From Tissierella sp. P1 (GTDB lineage Bacteria; Bacillota; Clostridia; Tissierellales; Tissierellaceae), in the NCBI RefSeq assembly GCF_002266425.1, contig NZ_NPMN01000001.1:1-64000 (forward strand): a stretch of DNA of 64,000 nucleotides, written 5' to 3'. The notes under the pieces are model-generated. The model was not told the DNA's origin, searched no databases, and saw only the letters and a program-made list of their open reading frames with translations. The translations under genes and the position numbers were made by a program. Position 1 is the first letter of the stretch. Each line of letters starts with the position of its first letter. Shown piece after piece: positions 51,513-60,501 of the stretch.

Positions 51513-52682
51513 CTATAGTTTTCCTAAAGCTGCTTTGATTTTATCACATGCTTCTACTATATCTTCATAAGAACGACAATATGCTAGTCTAACATGACCC
51601 TTTCCATAATCTCCGAAGGCTGTCCCTGGAACACCTACAACTCCTGCGATTTCCATTAAATAGCTACAAAAATCTGCTTCTGTCATGCCGAAGGATGTAA
51701 TGTCAGGAAATGCATAAAAAGCACCTTTCGGTTTTACCATCTTTAGCCCATCTATTTTTGATAAGGATTCATACAAATAGTCGCCTCTTCTTTTGAACTC
51801 TTTTACCATATCGTCTATAAAGCTATCTCCGTGATTGAAAGCTTCCACTGCCCCCCATTGTGCAAATGCTGTACAACATGTAGAGAAGTTTTGATGTACC
51901 TTATTAATATATTTGATTGCATTTGCAGGCCCCAGTACATATCCAATTCTCCAGCCAGTCATTGAATATGACTTTGAAGTAGATTTTACAACCAAAGTTC
52001 TATCCCTCATATCTTCTAAGGTTGAAATGGAGATATGTTTTTCTCCATATATGAATTCATCATAGCATTCATCTGAAATGACTATTAAATCCCTTTCTTT
52101 AACAAGAGTTGCGATTTTTTCTAAGTTTTCTTTATTTAATACATAGCCAGCTGGATTATTTGGTGAATTGAGTAATAGCATTTTTGTCTTTGGAGTGATT
52201 CTTTTTTCTATCTCTTTTACATTTAATTCCCAATTATCTGACATGAGTACAGGTACTTCTACTAACTTAACTCCTGCAATAAGAGCTTGTTCTTTATATG
52301 CAGAGAAAAATGGGCTAGGTGAAATAATTTCATCGCCGAAATCCATCATGGTTGCTATAATGACGCCAATAGCTTCTGCTGCTCCAGCCATTACAGATAT
52401 TTCTGAATTATAATCATATTTGAGCCCAAAACGTCTCTCTTCTTTTTCACAAATTGCCTTTCTTAGAGGTTCGATCCCATTAACATCAGTATAATGTACC
52501 TGTTGGCTATCTAATGCTTTTTTAACTGCTTCCTTTGCAACGATAGGTGAGTCAAAATCTGGTCTACCAATTTCCATATGAATTATTCTTTTGCCCTGTT
52601 CTTCTAACTTATTTGCTTTTGCAAAGATTTCATATAATCCTCCAAATGGCATAGACTCTAATCTTTTATTAGATGATCTCAT
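51513..52682 (-). CDS. PLP-dependent aminotransferase, class I
   Basis: A 389-residue fold-type I aminotransferase of the AspC/PatA group. Seen: IHMEIGRPDFDSPIVAKEAV (about residues 34-53), VHYTDVNGIEPLRKAI, AGAAEAIGVI, NSPNNPAGY (about 171), SDECYDEFIYG (about 203), the PLP-lysine in KSTSKSYSMTGWRIGY (about 233) and VRLAYCRSYE. AAAGGAGAG precedes the ATG. It sits between the TRAP permease and the M20 hydrolase genes, so it probably deaminates the imported or released amino acid to a 2-oxo acid. Confidence 0.88.
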   Translation of the reverse strand: MRSSNKRLESMPFGGLYEIFAKANKLEEQGKRIIHMEIGRPDFDSPIVAKEAVKKALDSQQVHYTDVNGIEPLRKAICEKEERRFGLKYDYNSEISVMAGAAEAIGVIIATMMDFGDEIISPSPFFSAYKEQALIAGVKLVEVPVLMSDNWELNVKEIEKRITPKTKMLLLNSPNNPAGYVLNKENLEKIATLVKERDLIVISDECYDEFIYGEKHISISTLEDMRDRTLVVKSTSKSYSMTGWRIGYVLGPANAIKYINKVHQNFSTCCTAFAQWGAVEAFNHGDSFIDDMVKEFKRRGDYLYESLSKIDGLKMVKPKGAFYAFPDITSFGMTEADFCSYLMEIAGVVGVPGTAFGDYGKGHVRLAYCRSYEDIVEACDKIKAALGKL

Positions 52683-52714
52683 TTATTATCTCTCCTTTAA
52701 TATATAATATTATT

Positions 52715-53980
52715 TTAAACAAAAATCATGGACAATGCTGGAATAAAGGTTGTAAGTAGCAAGACAGCGATAATGGCACCAATTAGTGGCCATACATGCT
52801 TAATAATACGATCCATAGGAGTTTTTCCTACTGCTGATGCAATGAAAAGATTAGCACCATAAGGAGGTGTGATAAATCCAATGGATAGATTCATAGTCAT
52901 GATTATGCCAAAATGTATTGGGTTAATCCCAAGAGCTACTACAACTGGTAAGAAAATAGGAGCTAAAATAGTACAGCTTGAAATATTATCAATGAAACAT
53001 CCGACTACTAATAAGAAGATATTGATTAACAATAGAATGACGATTTTGTTATTTGAAAAATCTAATAATGCTTTTGCAATAGTACCCGGAACTTGCTCCA
53101 TAGTTAATAAGAATGCGAAACTCATTGAAAGTCCAATCATGAAGGATGTAGCACCTGCAATGACTACCGTATCTTTTAAACAATCAAATAATTCTTGTTT
53201 TCCGATTTCCTTATATACAAAGGTTCCGATAAACCAAGTATATACACAAGAAATGGCTGCTGCCTCCGTTGGTGTAAAATATCCACTATAAATACCGCCA
53301 AGTATGATAACTGGGCTTAATAAAGCCCAGAAAGCATCCTTTGTAGCTTTCAAGACAGATTTTATTGTAGGTCTTTCTCCAGAGCCAGTATATCCATTTT
53401 TCTTTGATGTTCTGTAGTTTACAATCATTAGTGCAAGACCCATTATTATCCCCGGTATAATTCCGGCTAAGAAAAGAGAACCTATGGAAGTACCCGTTAC
53501 AACACCATAAATAACAAATGGAATGGATGGTGGAATAATAACACCGATGGTTCCTGCTGCTGCCGTTAATGCTGCAGCATATCCCTCATCATATCCCTTT
53601 TCCTTCATTGCTGGCATCATAAATGATCCAACAGCTGAAACCGTTGCTGGACCGGAACCAGAAATTGCAGCAAAGAACATACAAGTTAGAGTTGTTACCA
53701 TACCAAGCCCACCGGTTACATATCCTATAATATGGTCAGCTAAGTTTAATAATCTTTTTGAAACGCCGCCATATCTCATAAAGTTTCCTGCTAACATGAA
53801 AAATGGAATTGCCATCAATGTAAAAGAATCTAATGCTGCAAAGGCATTTTGTGCAATCATAATAGGCTCTATATTAGTCATGAATATTAAGGTCAATAGA
53901 GTAGCTAAGCCTAATGCTATACCTATGGGTATACTAATAGTTACAAATAGGGCCAATAAAAGGAATAAGACAATAATCAT
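52715..53980 (-). CDS. dctM: TRAP transporter large permease (DctM)
   Basis: A 421-residue membrane protein with twelve predicted spans; ALDSFTLMAIPFFMLAGNFM (about residues 47-66), FFAAISGSGPATVSAVGSFM (about 107), AGTIGVIIPPSIPFVIYGVV and LSIGFITPPYGANLFIAS (about 368) are DctM hallmarks. With the small subunit it moves the substrate delivered by DctP using a Na+ gradient. Three bases separate it from dctQ. Confidence 0.95.
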   Translation of the reverse strand: MIIVLFLLLALFVTISIPIGIALGLATLLTLIFMTNIEPIMIAQNAFAALDSFTLMAIPFFMLAGNFMRYGGVSKRLLNLADHIIGYVTGGLGMVTTLTCMFFAAISGSGPATVSAVGSFMMPAMKEKGYDEGYAAALTAAAGTIGVIIPPSIPFVIYGVVTGTSIGSLFLAGIIPGIIMGLALMIVNYRTSKKNGYTGSGERPTIKSVLKATKDAFWALLSPVIILGGIYSGYFTPTEAAAISCVYTWFIGTFVYKEIGKQELFDCLKDTVVIAGATSFMIGLSMSFAFLLTMEQVPGTIAKALLDFSNNKIVILLLINIFLLVVGCFIDNISSCTILAPIFLPVVVALGINPIHFGIIMTMNLSIGFITPPYGANLFIASAVGKTPMDRIIKHVWPLIGAIIAVLLLTTFIPALSMIFV

Positions 53981-53983
53981 ATT

Positions 53984-54487
53984 CTATACCTCCAAGCTTT
54001 CTAGTTTTTTAACTTCATGGAAAAGCTTTTGACATAATCTAATAACCATGAGACCACAACCAAATGGAACTGAAGCATATGCATATGCCATTGGAATTTG
54101 CATAGCAGGAGATACTTGTCCTCTGTTTAATAATATATCAACCAATTGTCCAGATTTAATAGTTAGGAAGGCCACGAAGACTGTCCACAAAACTATAACG
54201 AAGATTTCTAATTTAACTTGTCCAGATGGCGATAAACTATCTTTCACAGATGTAATCCTCAAGTGAGCATCTTCCTTTACTGCTAAAGAAGCGCCTACCC
54301 ATATTTGATATAGCATTATGTAACGGGAAAGCTCTTCAGCCCATGTCAGTGAATAATGAAAGAAAGTTCTAAGAAAAACTTGTACTGAAATAATAACAAC
54401 CATAAACACTAAAGTAGCAATAAGGAAATAAGTTTCGAAATGTTTATCTAATGCTTTTAATAATTTCAACGTTTTCACCCTTTCCAA
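53984..54487 (-). CDS. dctQ: TRAP transporter small permease (DctQ)
   Basis: A 167-residue protein with four TM helices; FLRTFFHYSLTWAEELSRYI (about residues 34-53) followed by QIWVGASLAVKEDAHLRI is the DctQ signature. It starts directly after the dctP stop, so these genes are translationally coupled. Confidence 0.92.
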   Translation of the reverse strand: MERVKTLKLLKALDKHFETYFLIATLVFMVVIISVQVFLRTFFHYSLTWAEELSRYIMLYQIWVGASLAVKEDAHLRITSVKDSLSPSGQVKLEIFVIVLWTVFVAFLTIKSGQLVDILLNRGQVSPAMQIPMAYAYASVPFGCGLMVIRLCQKLFHEVKKLESLEV

Positions 54488-55507
54488 TTAGTTGTATTTT
54501 TTAGCTAATTCTATTAGATCTTTTCCTAGCATTTTTTCAAACTGCTCATAAACGGGTTGTGCTGCTTCGATGAATGGATCTTTTTGTTCAGGAGTTAATT
54601 CATTTATTTTCATTCCGGCATTTCTTAATTCGTCAAGATATCCTTTTTCCATTTCTTGTGTAAGCTCTCTTTCATATGCAATCATTTCCTTAGCACATTC
54701 ATTTAAGAGTTTATTTAAATCATCTGGAAGATTATCAACAAATTCTTTATTAAATAATAGACTACCTGATGCAAAGAAGTGTCCGGTTAGAGATAAATAG
54801 TCTTGTACTTCATAAAACCTAGAAGAAGATATAATTTGCAATGGATTTTCTTGTGCATCAATGGTATTTTGTTGTAATGCTGTAAATAACTCTGAAAAAC
54901 TGATGGGTGTAGGATTTGCCCCCCATTGTGAGAAAGATGCCATATGGATTTGGTTCTCCATAGTCCTGATTTGGACACCTTTCAAATCATCGGGAGAGGT
55001 AATGGGTTTTTTATTATTTGTTATATGCCTGTAACCTGTCTCTCCATATCCTAAGTTAACCAAGTCAAGTGGTTCAAGTAATTTATTGAGCTCTACACCT
55101 AGTTCATTATCAAATGCATTGTATGCTGCTTCACGAGTTTTAAATATAAAAGGCAAATCTCCCACCATAAACTTAGGCTCAAACCCGGCTAAAACTGCTG
55201 TTCCAGGAAAAGTTGCGTTTAAGGATCCAATACTTACTGCTTCTACAGCTTGTCTATCCCCGCCTAATTGACTATTAGGAAATACCTGTACTTCGAATCT
55301 GCTCCCAGATCTTTCTTCCAAAATTTCTTTGAAATAGACGGAAGACAAATGAATAGGGGATACTTCATTAGTAACATGGGCAAGTCTAATGACAATAGGA
55401 CCCGTTGAACTTGGGTTTTTTCTATTATGATTTTCCTTATAGAAAATACCTGCTGTCATAATTGCAATAGCTAATAACAAACATGGAAACACATATTTCT
55501 TATTCAT
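54488..55507 (-). CDS. dctP: TRAP transporter substrate-binding protein (DctP)
   Basis: A 339-residue extracytoplasmic binding protein with an N-terminal anchor or signal (YVFPCLLLAIAIMTAGIFYK, about residues 4-23). Family segments: RLAHVTNEVSPIHLSSVYFK, VQVFPNSQLGGDRQAVEAVS (about 79), GYRHITNNKKPI with the ligand-carboxylate Arg region, and VQIRTMENQIHMASFSQWGA (about 180). DctP proteins bind organic acids or amino-acid-related carboxylates. AAGGAGGCTTACTA precedes the ATG. It is the first gene of the operon. Confidence 0.92.
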   Translation of the reverse strand: MNKKYVFPCLLLAIAIMTAGIFYKENHNRKNPSSTGPIVIRLAHVTNEVSPIHLSSVYFKEILEERSGSRFEVQVFPNSQLGGDRQAVEAVSIGSLNATFPGTAVLAGFEPKFMVGDLPFIFKTREAAYNAFDNELGVELNKLLEPLDLVNLGYGETGYRHITNNKKPITSPDDLKGVQIRTMENQIHMASFSQWGANPTPISFSELFTALQQNTIDAQENPLQIISSSRFYEVQDYLSLTGHFFASGSLLFNKEFVDNLPDDLNKLLNECAKEMIAYERELTQEMEKGYLDELRNAGMKINELTPEQKDPFIEAAQPVYEQFEKMLGKDLIELAKKYN

Positions 55508-55567
55508 TAGTAAGCCTCCTTGATATTCAGTTTATAAGTTTGCTCTTCCAGAAATCTAAACTGCCCT

Positions 55568-55621
55568 CCTTAATATAATTAATGTATACATGTATACATG
55601 TATACATTAATTATATTAAGG
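55568..55621. promoter_or_regulatory. Perfect 54-bp palindrome, probable GntR/FCD operator of the TRAP operon
   Basis: Positions 55568-55594 and 55595-55621 are exact reverse complements. The centre holds three GTATAC cores at 8-bp steps (55584, 55592, 55600) within ATGTATACATG units. GTATAC-centred palindromes are typical FCD-GntR operators, and such a regulator ends the operon. The palindrome lies about 60 bases upstream of the dctP start. Confidence 0.8.
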
Positions 55622-55945
55622 TAAATTAAATTTGTCAATATATTCTGTAAATTAAAAATTTAACAAAGATTTTGCAATTAACAAAGAATAGTAGAAAAAT
55701 CTATTCTTGTCAAGCACTTTCTTCTTCCGTGAAAAAGGGGGACTTTAATACACTCTCCGCTGCCCCATTTTTGAAAAAGGAAAACGGCGGCTTTGATTGT
55801 TATTTCAAAACCACCGTTAGGCTTTTTGTATTTGATTAGGCGCATGGAAACTTTGCCGCCAAACCAAACAACGATTTTTTTTATTTTCCGTTGGGCGGCA
55901 AGTGCGTACTTACTTAATTTAGCTTTATAGTTCAGTAGCTTTTAT
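55622..55945. other. Gene-free boundary region with two GC-rich hairpins
   Basis: The first part (55622-55720) is AT-rich. From about 55720 composition becomes richer in GC. A terminator-like hairpin (AACGGCGGCTTTGA with TCAAAACCACCGTT, 55783-55817, then CTTTTTG) reads on the plus strand although no plus-strand gene precedes it. A second inverted pair (TTGCCGCCAAAC with GTTGGGCGGCAA, about 55855-55892) lies downstream of the AraC gene. No ORF or RBS seen. This looks like the edge of transferred DNA. Confidence 0.5.
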
Positions 55946-56910
55946 TTATTTCCGCACTGGTCTGATATACTTCCAAAACCGCTCAGGATTAAATGAAAAG
56001 TAAATTATTCTACCAGGGGAAGTATCAAAGCAGTAACCAGTGTCTGTAAAATCAAAAGTTGACATTGCCTTTTCCATCTTTTCCTCCATACTACGATTTT
56101 CCTGCTCATAGTCGAATGGCCCATGTTCAAAAACAATATACTCGGCTTCGGGAACATCAATCATAAGCATTTGTGGTGGTACTTCGCTTTATAATCAAAA
56201 GGAAGACGTGCACCATAACACTCTGTACGTGGAATACCCCAATCGCAGAGTCTGCCGTCTGGGTCATTAATGTACGCCATAATCTGACCGCTGCTGCCGT
56301 TAGATTCGCTCCCGCCATCATCATCCAATTTACCCTTGATACTATCGAGTAAGCCGCAAATTGTTTCGCAGTCCTGTTCTGGAATAAGACTTTGCTTTTG
56401 CCAAAAATCCCAATACCCATTACTCTCATAGTTTTTAATGTGCAAAAATTTGTGTGCGGGAATGGTTACAAAATAAATTTTGACATCATCTGTAGATTTA
56501 ATCATACCAATCTCTCCAAATCCTAAAAAGTAGCGGTCGAAAGGATTTATCTTTGTACGAAGAACGACAGGCTTAGGCTTTTTTCGATATTCACTTGGAG
56601 TTATACCATATGTTCCCTTGAAAGCTCTGGTAAAAGCTTCATGTGATGAAAAACCATAATCAAAAGCAATATCCAAAATGCTTTTTTCACTATCACGCAC
56701 CTCTTTTAGTGCAAGGGCTAATTTTCTATGCCGCAGATAATCCCTAAATTGCATACCCGATATTTCTTTAAATTTTCTCGTTGTATGAAATTCGGAATAA
56801 CCCAGCCTGCAAGAAAGAAAGCGTAGCGTCAAGGCTTCATTATTATAATTTTTAATACATTTGTCAATTTCATCAACCATTATTTGAATTTGTTTCTGCC
56901 ACTCGTACAT
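55946..56910 (-). CDS. AraC-family regulator with GyrI-like effector-binding domain (one frameshift)
   Basis: A 321-residue regulator after restoring one base. The N-terminal double helix-turn-helix (LSCRLGYSEFHTTRKFKEIS; ILDIAFDYGFSSHEAFTRAF; GITPSEYRKK, about residues 30-105) precedes a GyrI-like/effector-binding domain (FDRYFLGFGEIGMI; TIPAHKFLHIKNYESNGYWD). The frame ends FDYKAKYHHKCL at 56161; adding one G near 56186 gives AKVPPQMLMIDVPEAEYIVF and joins the final segment. GTG 56922 is possible but ATG 56910 has GAGGTG at 9 bases. Codon use and GC differ from the core genes, suggesting transfer. Confidence 0.8.
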
Positions 56911-56922
56911 TCGTCTGTTCAC

Positions 56923-57117
56923 CTCATTTCAACCACTCTACATTTATTATAAAGAAGTAGAGAGATTACTGCTTGATTTTACTTGCTGTTATTTCATTTT
57001 TCTCTTTTAAGTTCTGCATCTTTGCGTCTGGATTACAATATGAGATTTTTAATATCTTATAGTACCACATCAATTACATTATATCACATAAAACATGACA
57101 CCATAAAGTCATGCTAT
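56923..57117. other. Leader region of the AraC gene, no gene seen
   Basis: Contains the RBS of the AraC gene and an AT-rich stretch. ACATGACACC-type and GGTGTCATGT-like short inverted sequences occur near 57090-57112 (CATGAC...GTCATG). No convincing ORF. Confidence 0.4.
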
Positions 57118-57237
57118 CTATAAGGAATATTTTGATTTATTGCGGGCAAGCTGAACATTGCGCTCTGCTATATCACGTCCATTGAAAACAGTCGACAGCA
57201 CACAAGCCTGCAAATCTTCTATGAGCTTGCTACCTTT
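57118..57237 (-). pseudogene. C-terminal remnant of an unidentified gene
   Basis: On the minus strand 39 codons read GSKLIEDLQACVLSTVFNGR then DIAERNVQLARNKSKYSL and TAG, with higher GC than the surroundings and a protein-like pattern. A TGA stops the frame just upstream and there is no start. It resembles the tail of a mobile-element-borne protein, but I cannot name the family. The stretch 57238-57396 is AT-rich and holds the TraX promoter. Confidence 0.45.
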
Positions 57238-57423
57238 TCAAGGACTTTTAATCAATAAAAAATAGTAAATATAAACTTTAAGTTCTTAGTATAGGTTTTC
57301 GAATATATACTCTTATTTAATTTATGAAAATTGATAAATTAAGCTTTAATTAAGGTTTGGATTAACAGCATTTAAACTTAGTCTGCTATACTCATTATGA
57401 AAATAAAAAATGAGGTGAATAAT

Positions 57424-58215
57424 ATGTTTAAAAAAGGATTAACAGGTTTTCAGATAAAATTAATTGCATTATTCTTAATGATTTTTGATCATGTGCACTA
57501 CTTTTTTGCGTTTACTAACCAAGTTCCTTTGTGGTTTACGTGGATAGGGCGTGTTGTGGCTCCAATATTCATCTTCATGGTGGTAGAAGGATTTATCCAT
57601 ACACGCAATCGTTCCAAATATATGGGTAGACTTTATATGGGCTCATTGATAATGTTTTTTAGTAATCAATGGATTACAAAATGGTTTCAACGTGGTGATA
57701 ACGTTGCTCTCATGGCGAATATTTTTGCGACTCTCTTTTTAATTACTGTTTACTTAACCATCATTGACTATTTAGGAAAAGGTATTAAAGAAAGACGTAT
57801 CATGCCTATAGTGTTGGGGATTTTGGGATTGGTGTTGCCTGTTGGCCTTGGTATATTTATGATGATGAACCTCCATATTCCAGGAATGATTTATGCCATG
57901 TTTTTATTGCCAACTCCAATGATCGTTGAAGGTGGCCCAGTATTTGTAGGGCTGGGAATCTTGTTTTATTTATCCCGTGATAAAAAAGCACTTCAACTTA
58001 CTCTGTATGCGTTGGTATCTATTGCTCTAATACCATGGCAAAACCTTTCTTTACAGGGACTGTTTTATAATAATTTCCAATGGCTGATGATAGGAGCTTT
58101 ACCTTTTTTAGCACTTTATAATGGACAGAGAGGAAAGGGGATGAAGTATCTGTTCTATGTATTTTATCCTCTCCATATTTATGGTTTATATATTCTATCC
58201 ACTTTTTTTGTGTAA
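57424..58215 (+). CDS. TraX family membrane protein (copy 2)
   Basis: A 263-residue polytopic TraX protein: GLTGFQIKLIALFLMIFDHV (about residues 5-24), GRVVAPIFIFMVVEGFIHTR (about 44-63) and the C-terminal LFYVFYPLHIYGLYILSTFF match the 26839 copy in position. GAGGTGAATAAT precedes ATG 57424. Two-component genes follow 66 bases later, with their own promoter. It belongs to the GC-richer accessory block. The function of chromosomal TraX is unknown; modification of a cell-surface group is a possibility. Confidence 0.85.
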   Translation: MFKKGLTGFQIKLIALFLMIFDHVHYFFAFTNQVPLWFTWIGRVVAPIFIFMVVEGFIHTRNRSKYMGRLYMGSLIMFFSNQWITKWFQRGDNVALMANIFATLFLITVYLTIIDYLGKGIKERRIMPIVLGILGLVLPVGLGIFMMMNLHIPGMIYAMFLLPTPMIVEGGPVFVGLGILFYLSRDKKALQLTLYALVSIALIPWQNLSLQGLFYNNFQWLMIGALPFLALYNGQRGKGMKYLFYVFYPLHIYGLYILSTFFV

Positions 58216-58220
58216 ATCAC

Positions 58221-58250
58221 TTAACATGTGGCGCTGGATTTGGGTATACT
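58221..58250 (+). promoter_or_regulatory. Promoter of the two-component system
   Basis: TTAACA-N18-TATACT lies 32 bases before the response-regulator ATG, which has its own AAAGGAGC RBS. A reasonable sigma-A-type promoter by eye. Confidence 0.5.
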
Positions 58251-58281
58251 ATAGCTAAATTACAAATAAAGGAGCTATACT

Positions 58282-58992
58282 ATGGATGTGCTATTTAATA
58301 AAAAAATACTTGTTGTAGATGATGAAGTCGAGCTACTGGAGATAATTGAACATGTTTTGAAGTTGGAAGGATTCACACAGATAAAAACTGTAAACACGGG
58401 AGTTAAGGCTTTAGAGCATTTTCATAGCTGGCAGCCGGATTTGGTGATTTTAGATGTAATGTTACCTGATATTCAAGGTCATGATCTGTGTAAAATTATA
58501 AGGGAGGATTCACAGATTCCTATCGTATTTGTGTCTGCTAAAACGGAAGAAGTTGATAGAATTGTAGGCTTTGCAATTGGAGCAGATGATTATGTGACAA
58601 AGCCTTTTAGTCCAAAGGAGCTTGCATATCGGGTTAAAGCACATTTAAAACGCTCAGAATCTGTAGTTGAGACACAGGATATTGAGACCATTAATTTTGG
58701 CCCTTTTAAGATGACTCCCTTAAAAGGGGAGCTCTTTAAAGGAGAGGAAGAAATCCTATTGCAGCCTAAGGCATATAAGCTACTTGAATATTTTGCTAAA
58801 CATCCTAATTTGATTTTAAGTAAGGAACATTTATGCGAGTCAGTCTGGGGAGAGGATTATATTGGCTTTGACAACACTATTATGGTACACATTAGAAAGA
58901 TAAGAGAGCAGATTGAAACAGACCCGTCCAATCCAGAGTATTTAGTTACGGTAAAAGGATTGGGTTATAAGCTAGTAGTAAAGGATAAATAA
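58282..58992 (+). CDS. OmpR/VanR-type response regulator
   Basis: A 236-residue regulator. Receiver domain: VDDEVEL, phospho-Asp in LVILDVMLPDIQGHD (about residue 56), FVSAKTEE and the Lys in DYVTKPFSPKEL. C-terminal winged helix: LQPKAYKLLEYFAKHPNLIL and FDNTIMVHIRKIREQIETDP. The kinase gene starts 1 base after its stop. Likely targets are the TraX gene upstream and the ABC pair downstream; this is inference from context. Confidence 0.9.
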   Translation: MDVLFNKKILVVDDEVELLEIIEHVLKLEGFTQIKTVNTGVKALEHFHSWQPDLVILDVMLPDIQGHDLCKIIREDSQIPIVFVSAKTEEVDRIVGFAIGADDYVTKPFSPKELAYRVKAHLKRSESVVETQDIETINFGPFKMTPLKGELFKGEEEILLQPKAYKLLEYFAKHPNLILSKEHLCESVWGEDYIGFDNTIMVHIRKIREQIETDPSNPEYLVTVKGLGYKLVVKDK

Positions 58993-58993
58993 T

Positions 58994-60406
58994 ATGAGGC
59001 TACATTTGACTTTTAAATATCTAATGAGTATTATTATGGTTATCATTGTGGTGGGATTAGTCAATGGATTTATAGCCTTTAGTTTATTTCAATTTGGACC
59101 TAGGGAATCCTATTCCTATGGCATCGCCAATGAGCATTATATTACCCCGGAGGATTATGCCAGACAGTTTTTTCAGTATATTAGTTTAGAAAAAGGACAA
59201 TTTTCCTTAGACAAAGATGCACAGAATTCCCTAATGGAAAATAATGCTTGGATTCAGATACTCGATACAGATTATAAGGTAATTTTTCAATTCAATGGAA
59301 ATAAAGAACTTCCGCAGATATATACACCAATGACTTTGGTGCACAATTATAAGTACGCAAATCCAGATACGATGTTTGTAAGCGAGGTATCTTTTGAGGA
59401 GGAGACGTATACCTATTTAATTGGTATGCCATATAGCGACATTCAAAGGACGTTTTTTACGTTTAATAAAACTTATTTTGCCAGTATTATAGGTGGACTT
59501 GCGCTACTTGTTCTGGCTGTGGACCTAATTTTAGGTTTGCTCTTTGGCATGGGTTTTAGCAGAGGATTAACAAAGCCCGTAGGACAGATGATCAAAAGTA
59601 TAGAGGATCTGACTGAGGGACATTACAATCAAGTTCTACCAACAAATGGCTTATACGGTTCGGTCTTTTCTAATATCAATAAGCTGTCGGACCAGCTACA
59701 ATCCAATGAGAAAGAACGTGTTGCCATAGATACCATGAGAGAAAATTGGATCTCCAATATATCTCATGATATAAAAACTCCTTTAGCATCTATTCGTGGA
59801 TATGGGGAATTACTCCGTAGTGATGAAAGAATATCAGAAGAGAATATGCATCATTATTTAAAGGTTATTGAAGATAAGGCACTTTATATCTCAAATCTAG
59901 TGGATGATTTAAATTTAAGTACAAGACTTGAGAGAGGGCATTTGGTGTTAAATTTACAGACGGTGAACCTAGTGACTTTGTTAAGAGATATTGTTATCGA
60001 TGTGCTTAATGGTGTAGATATATCTAATGTTCATTTGGATTGGAACTGTGATGAAACACAGATTTTATATGAACTTGATTCAATTCTTTTTAGGCGAGGG
60101 ATAAACAATATTTTATATAATGCCATTATACACAATGATAAGTCAGTTAATATCAAGGTGAAATTAAGCTATGAGGAAGGACAAATTCACATACAGGTAG
60201 CTGATGATGGAAAGGGAATTTCGCCTGAGGATTTGCTATATATTTTCAACAGGCATTATAGAGGCACAAATACCTCCAATGGAGTTGAGGGAACAGGTTT
60301 AGGTATGGCTATAACTAAACAGATTATAAAGATTCATGGAGGAGAAATCAGTGTAAAGAGTGAGCTTGGTTCTGGTACATGTTTTGAAATTATTCTTCCC
60401 AACTAA
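58994..60406 (+). CDS. Sensor histidine kinase (VanS/OmpR-partner type)
   Basis: A 470-residue membrane kinase: TM1 (about residues 10-32), a large extracytoplasmic domain (about 33-158), TM2 (about 159-185), HAMP (about 190-240), H-box ISHDIKTPLASIRGYGELL (about 256; phospho-His), N-box NNILYNAIIHN, and G boxes DDGKGIS and GTGLGMAITK. The external domain (YITPEDYARQFFQYISLEKG) has no recognised ligand. It ends in a terminator. Confidence 0.88.
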   Translation: MRLHLTFKYLMSIIMVIIVVGLVNGFIAFSLFQFGPRESYSYGIANEHYITPEDYARQFFQYISLEKGQFSLDKDAQNSLMENNAWIQILDTDYKVIFQFNGNKELPQIYTPMTLVHNYKYANPDTMFVSEVSFEEETYTYLIGMPYSDIQRTFFTFNKTYFASIIGGLALLVLAVDLILGLLFGMGFSRGLTKPVGQMIKSIEDLTEGHYNQVLPTNGLYGSVFSNINKLSDQLQSNEKERVAIDTMRENWISNISHDIKTPLASIRGYGELLRSDERISEENMHHYLKVIEDKALYISNLVDDLNLSTRLERGHLVLNLQTVNLVTLLRDIVIDVLNGVDISNVHLDWNCDETQILYELDSILFRRGINNILYNAIIHNDKSVNIKVKLSYEEGQIHIQVADDGKGISPEDLLYIFNRHYRGTNTSNGVEGTGLGMAITKQIIKIHGGEISVKSELGSGTCFEIILPN

Positions 60407-60410
60407 ACAA

Positions 60411-60454
60411 TTATATCCTTACCTTGTACACTAGAATACAAGATAAGGATATAA
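60411..60454. terminator. Bidirectional terminator between the kinase and ABC genes
   Basis: TTATATCCTTA and TAAGGATATAA form an 11-bp stem whose interior pairs further (CTTGTA with TACAAG). It separates convergent genes. Confidence 0.8.
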
Positions 60455-60501
60455 TATTATTGTTAACTATATTTTTAGTATTTTAAAACTAGAAGAATCA
60501 A

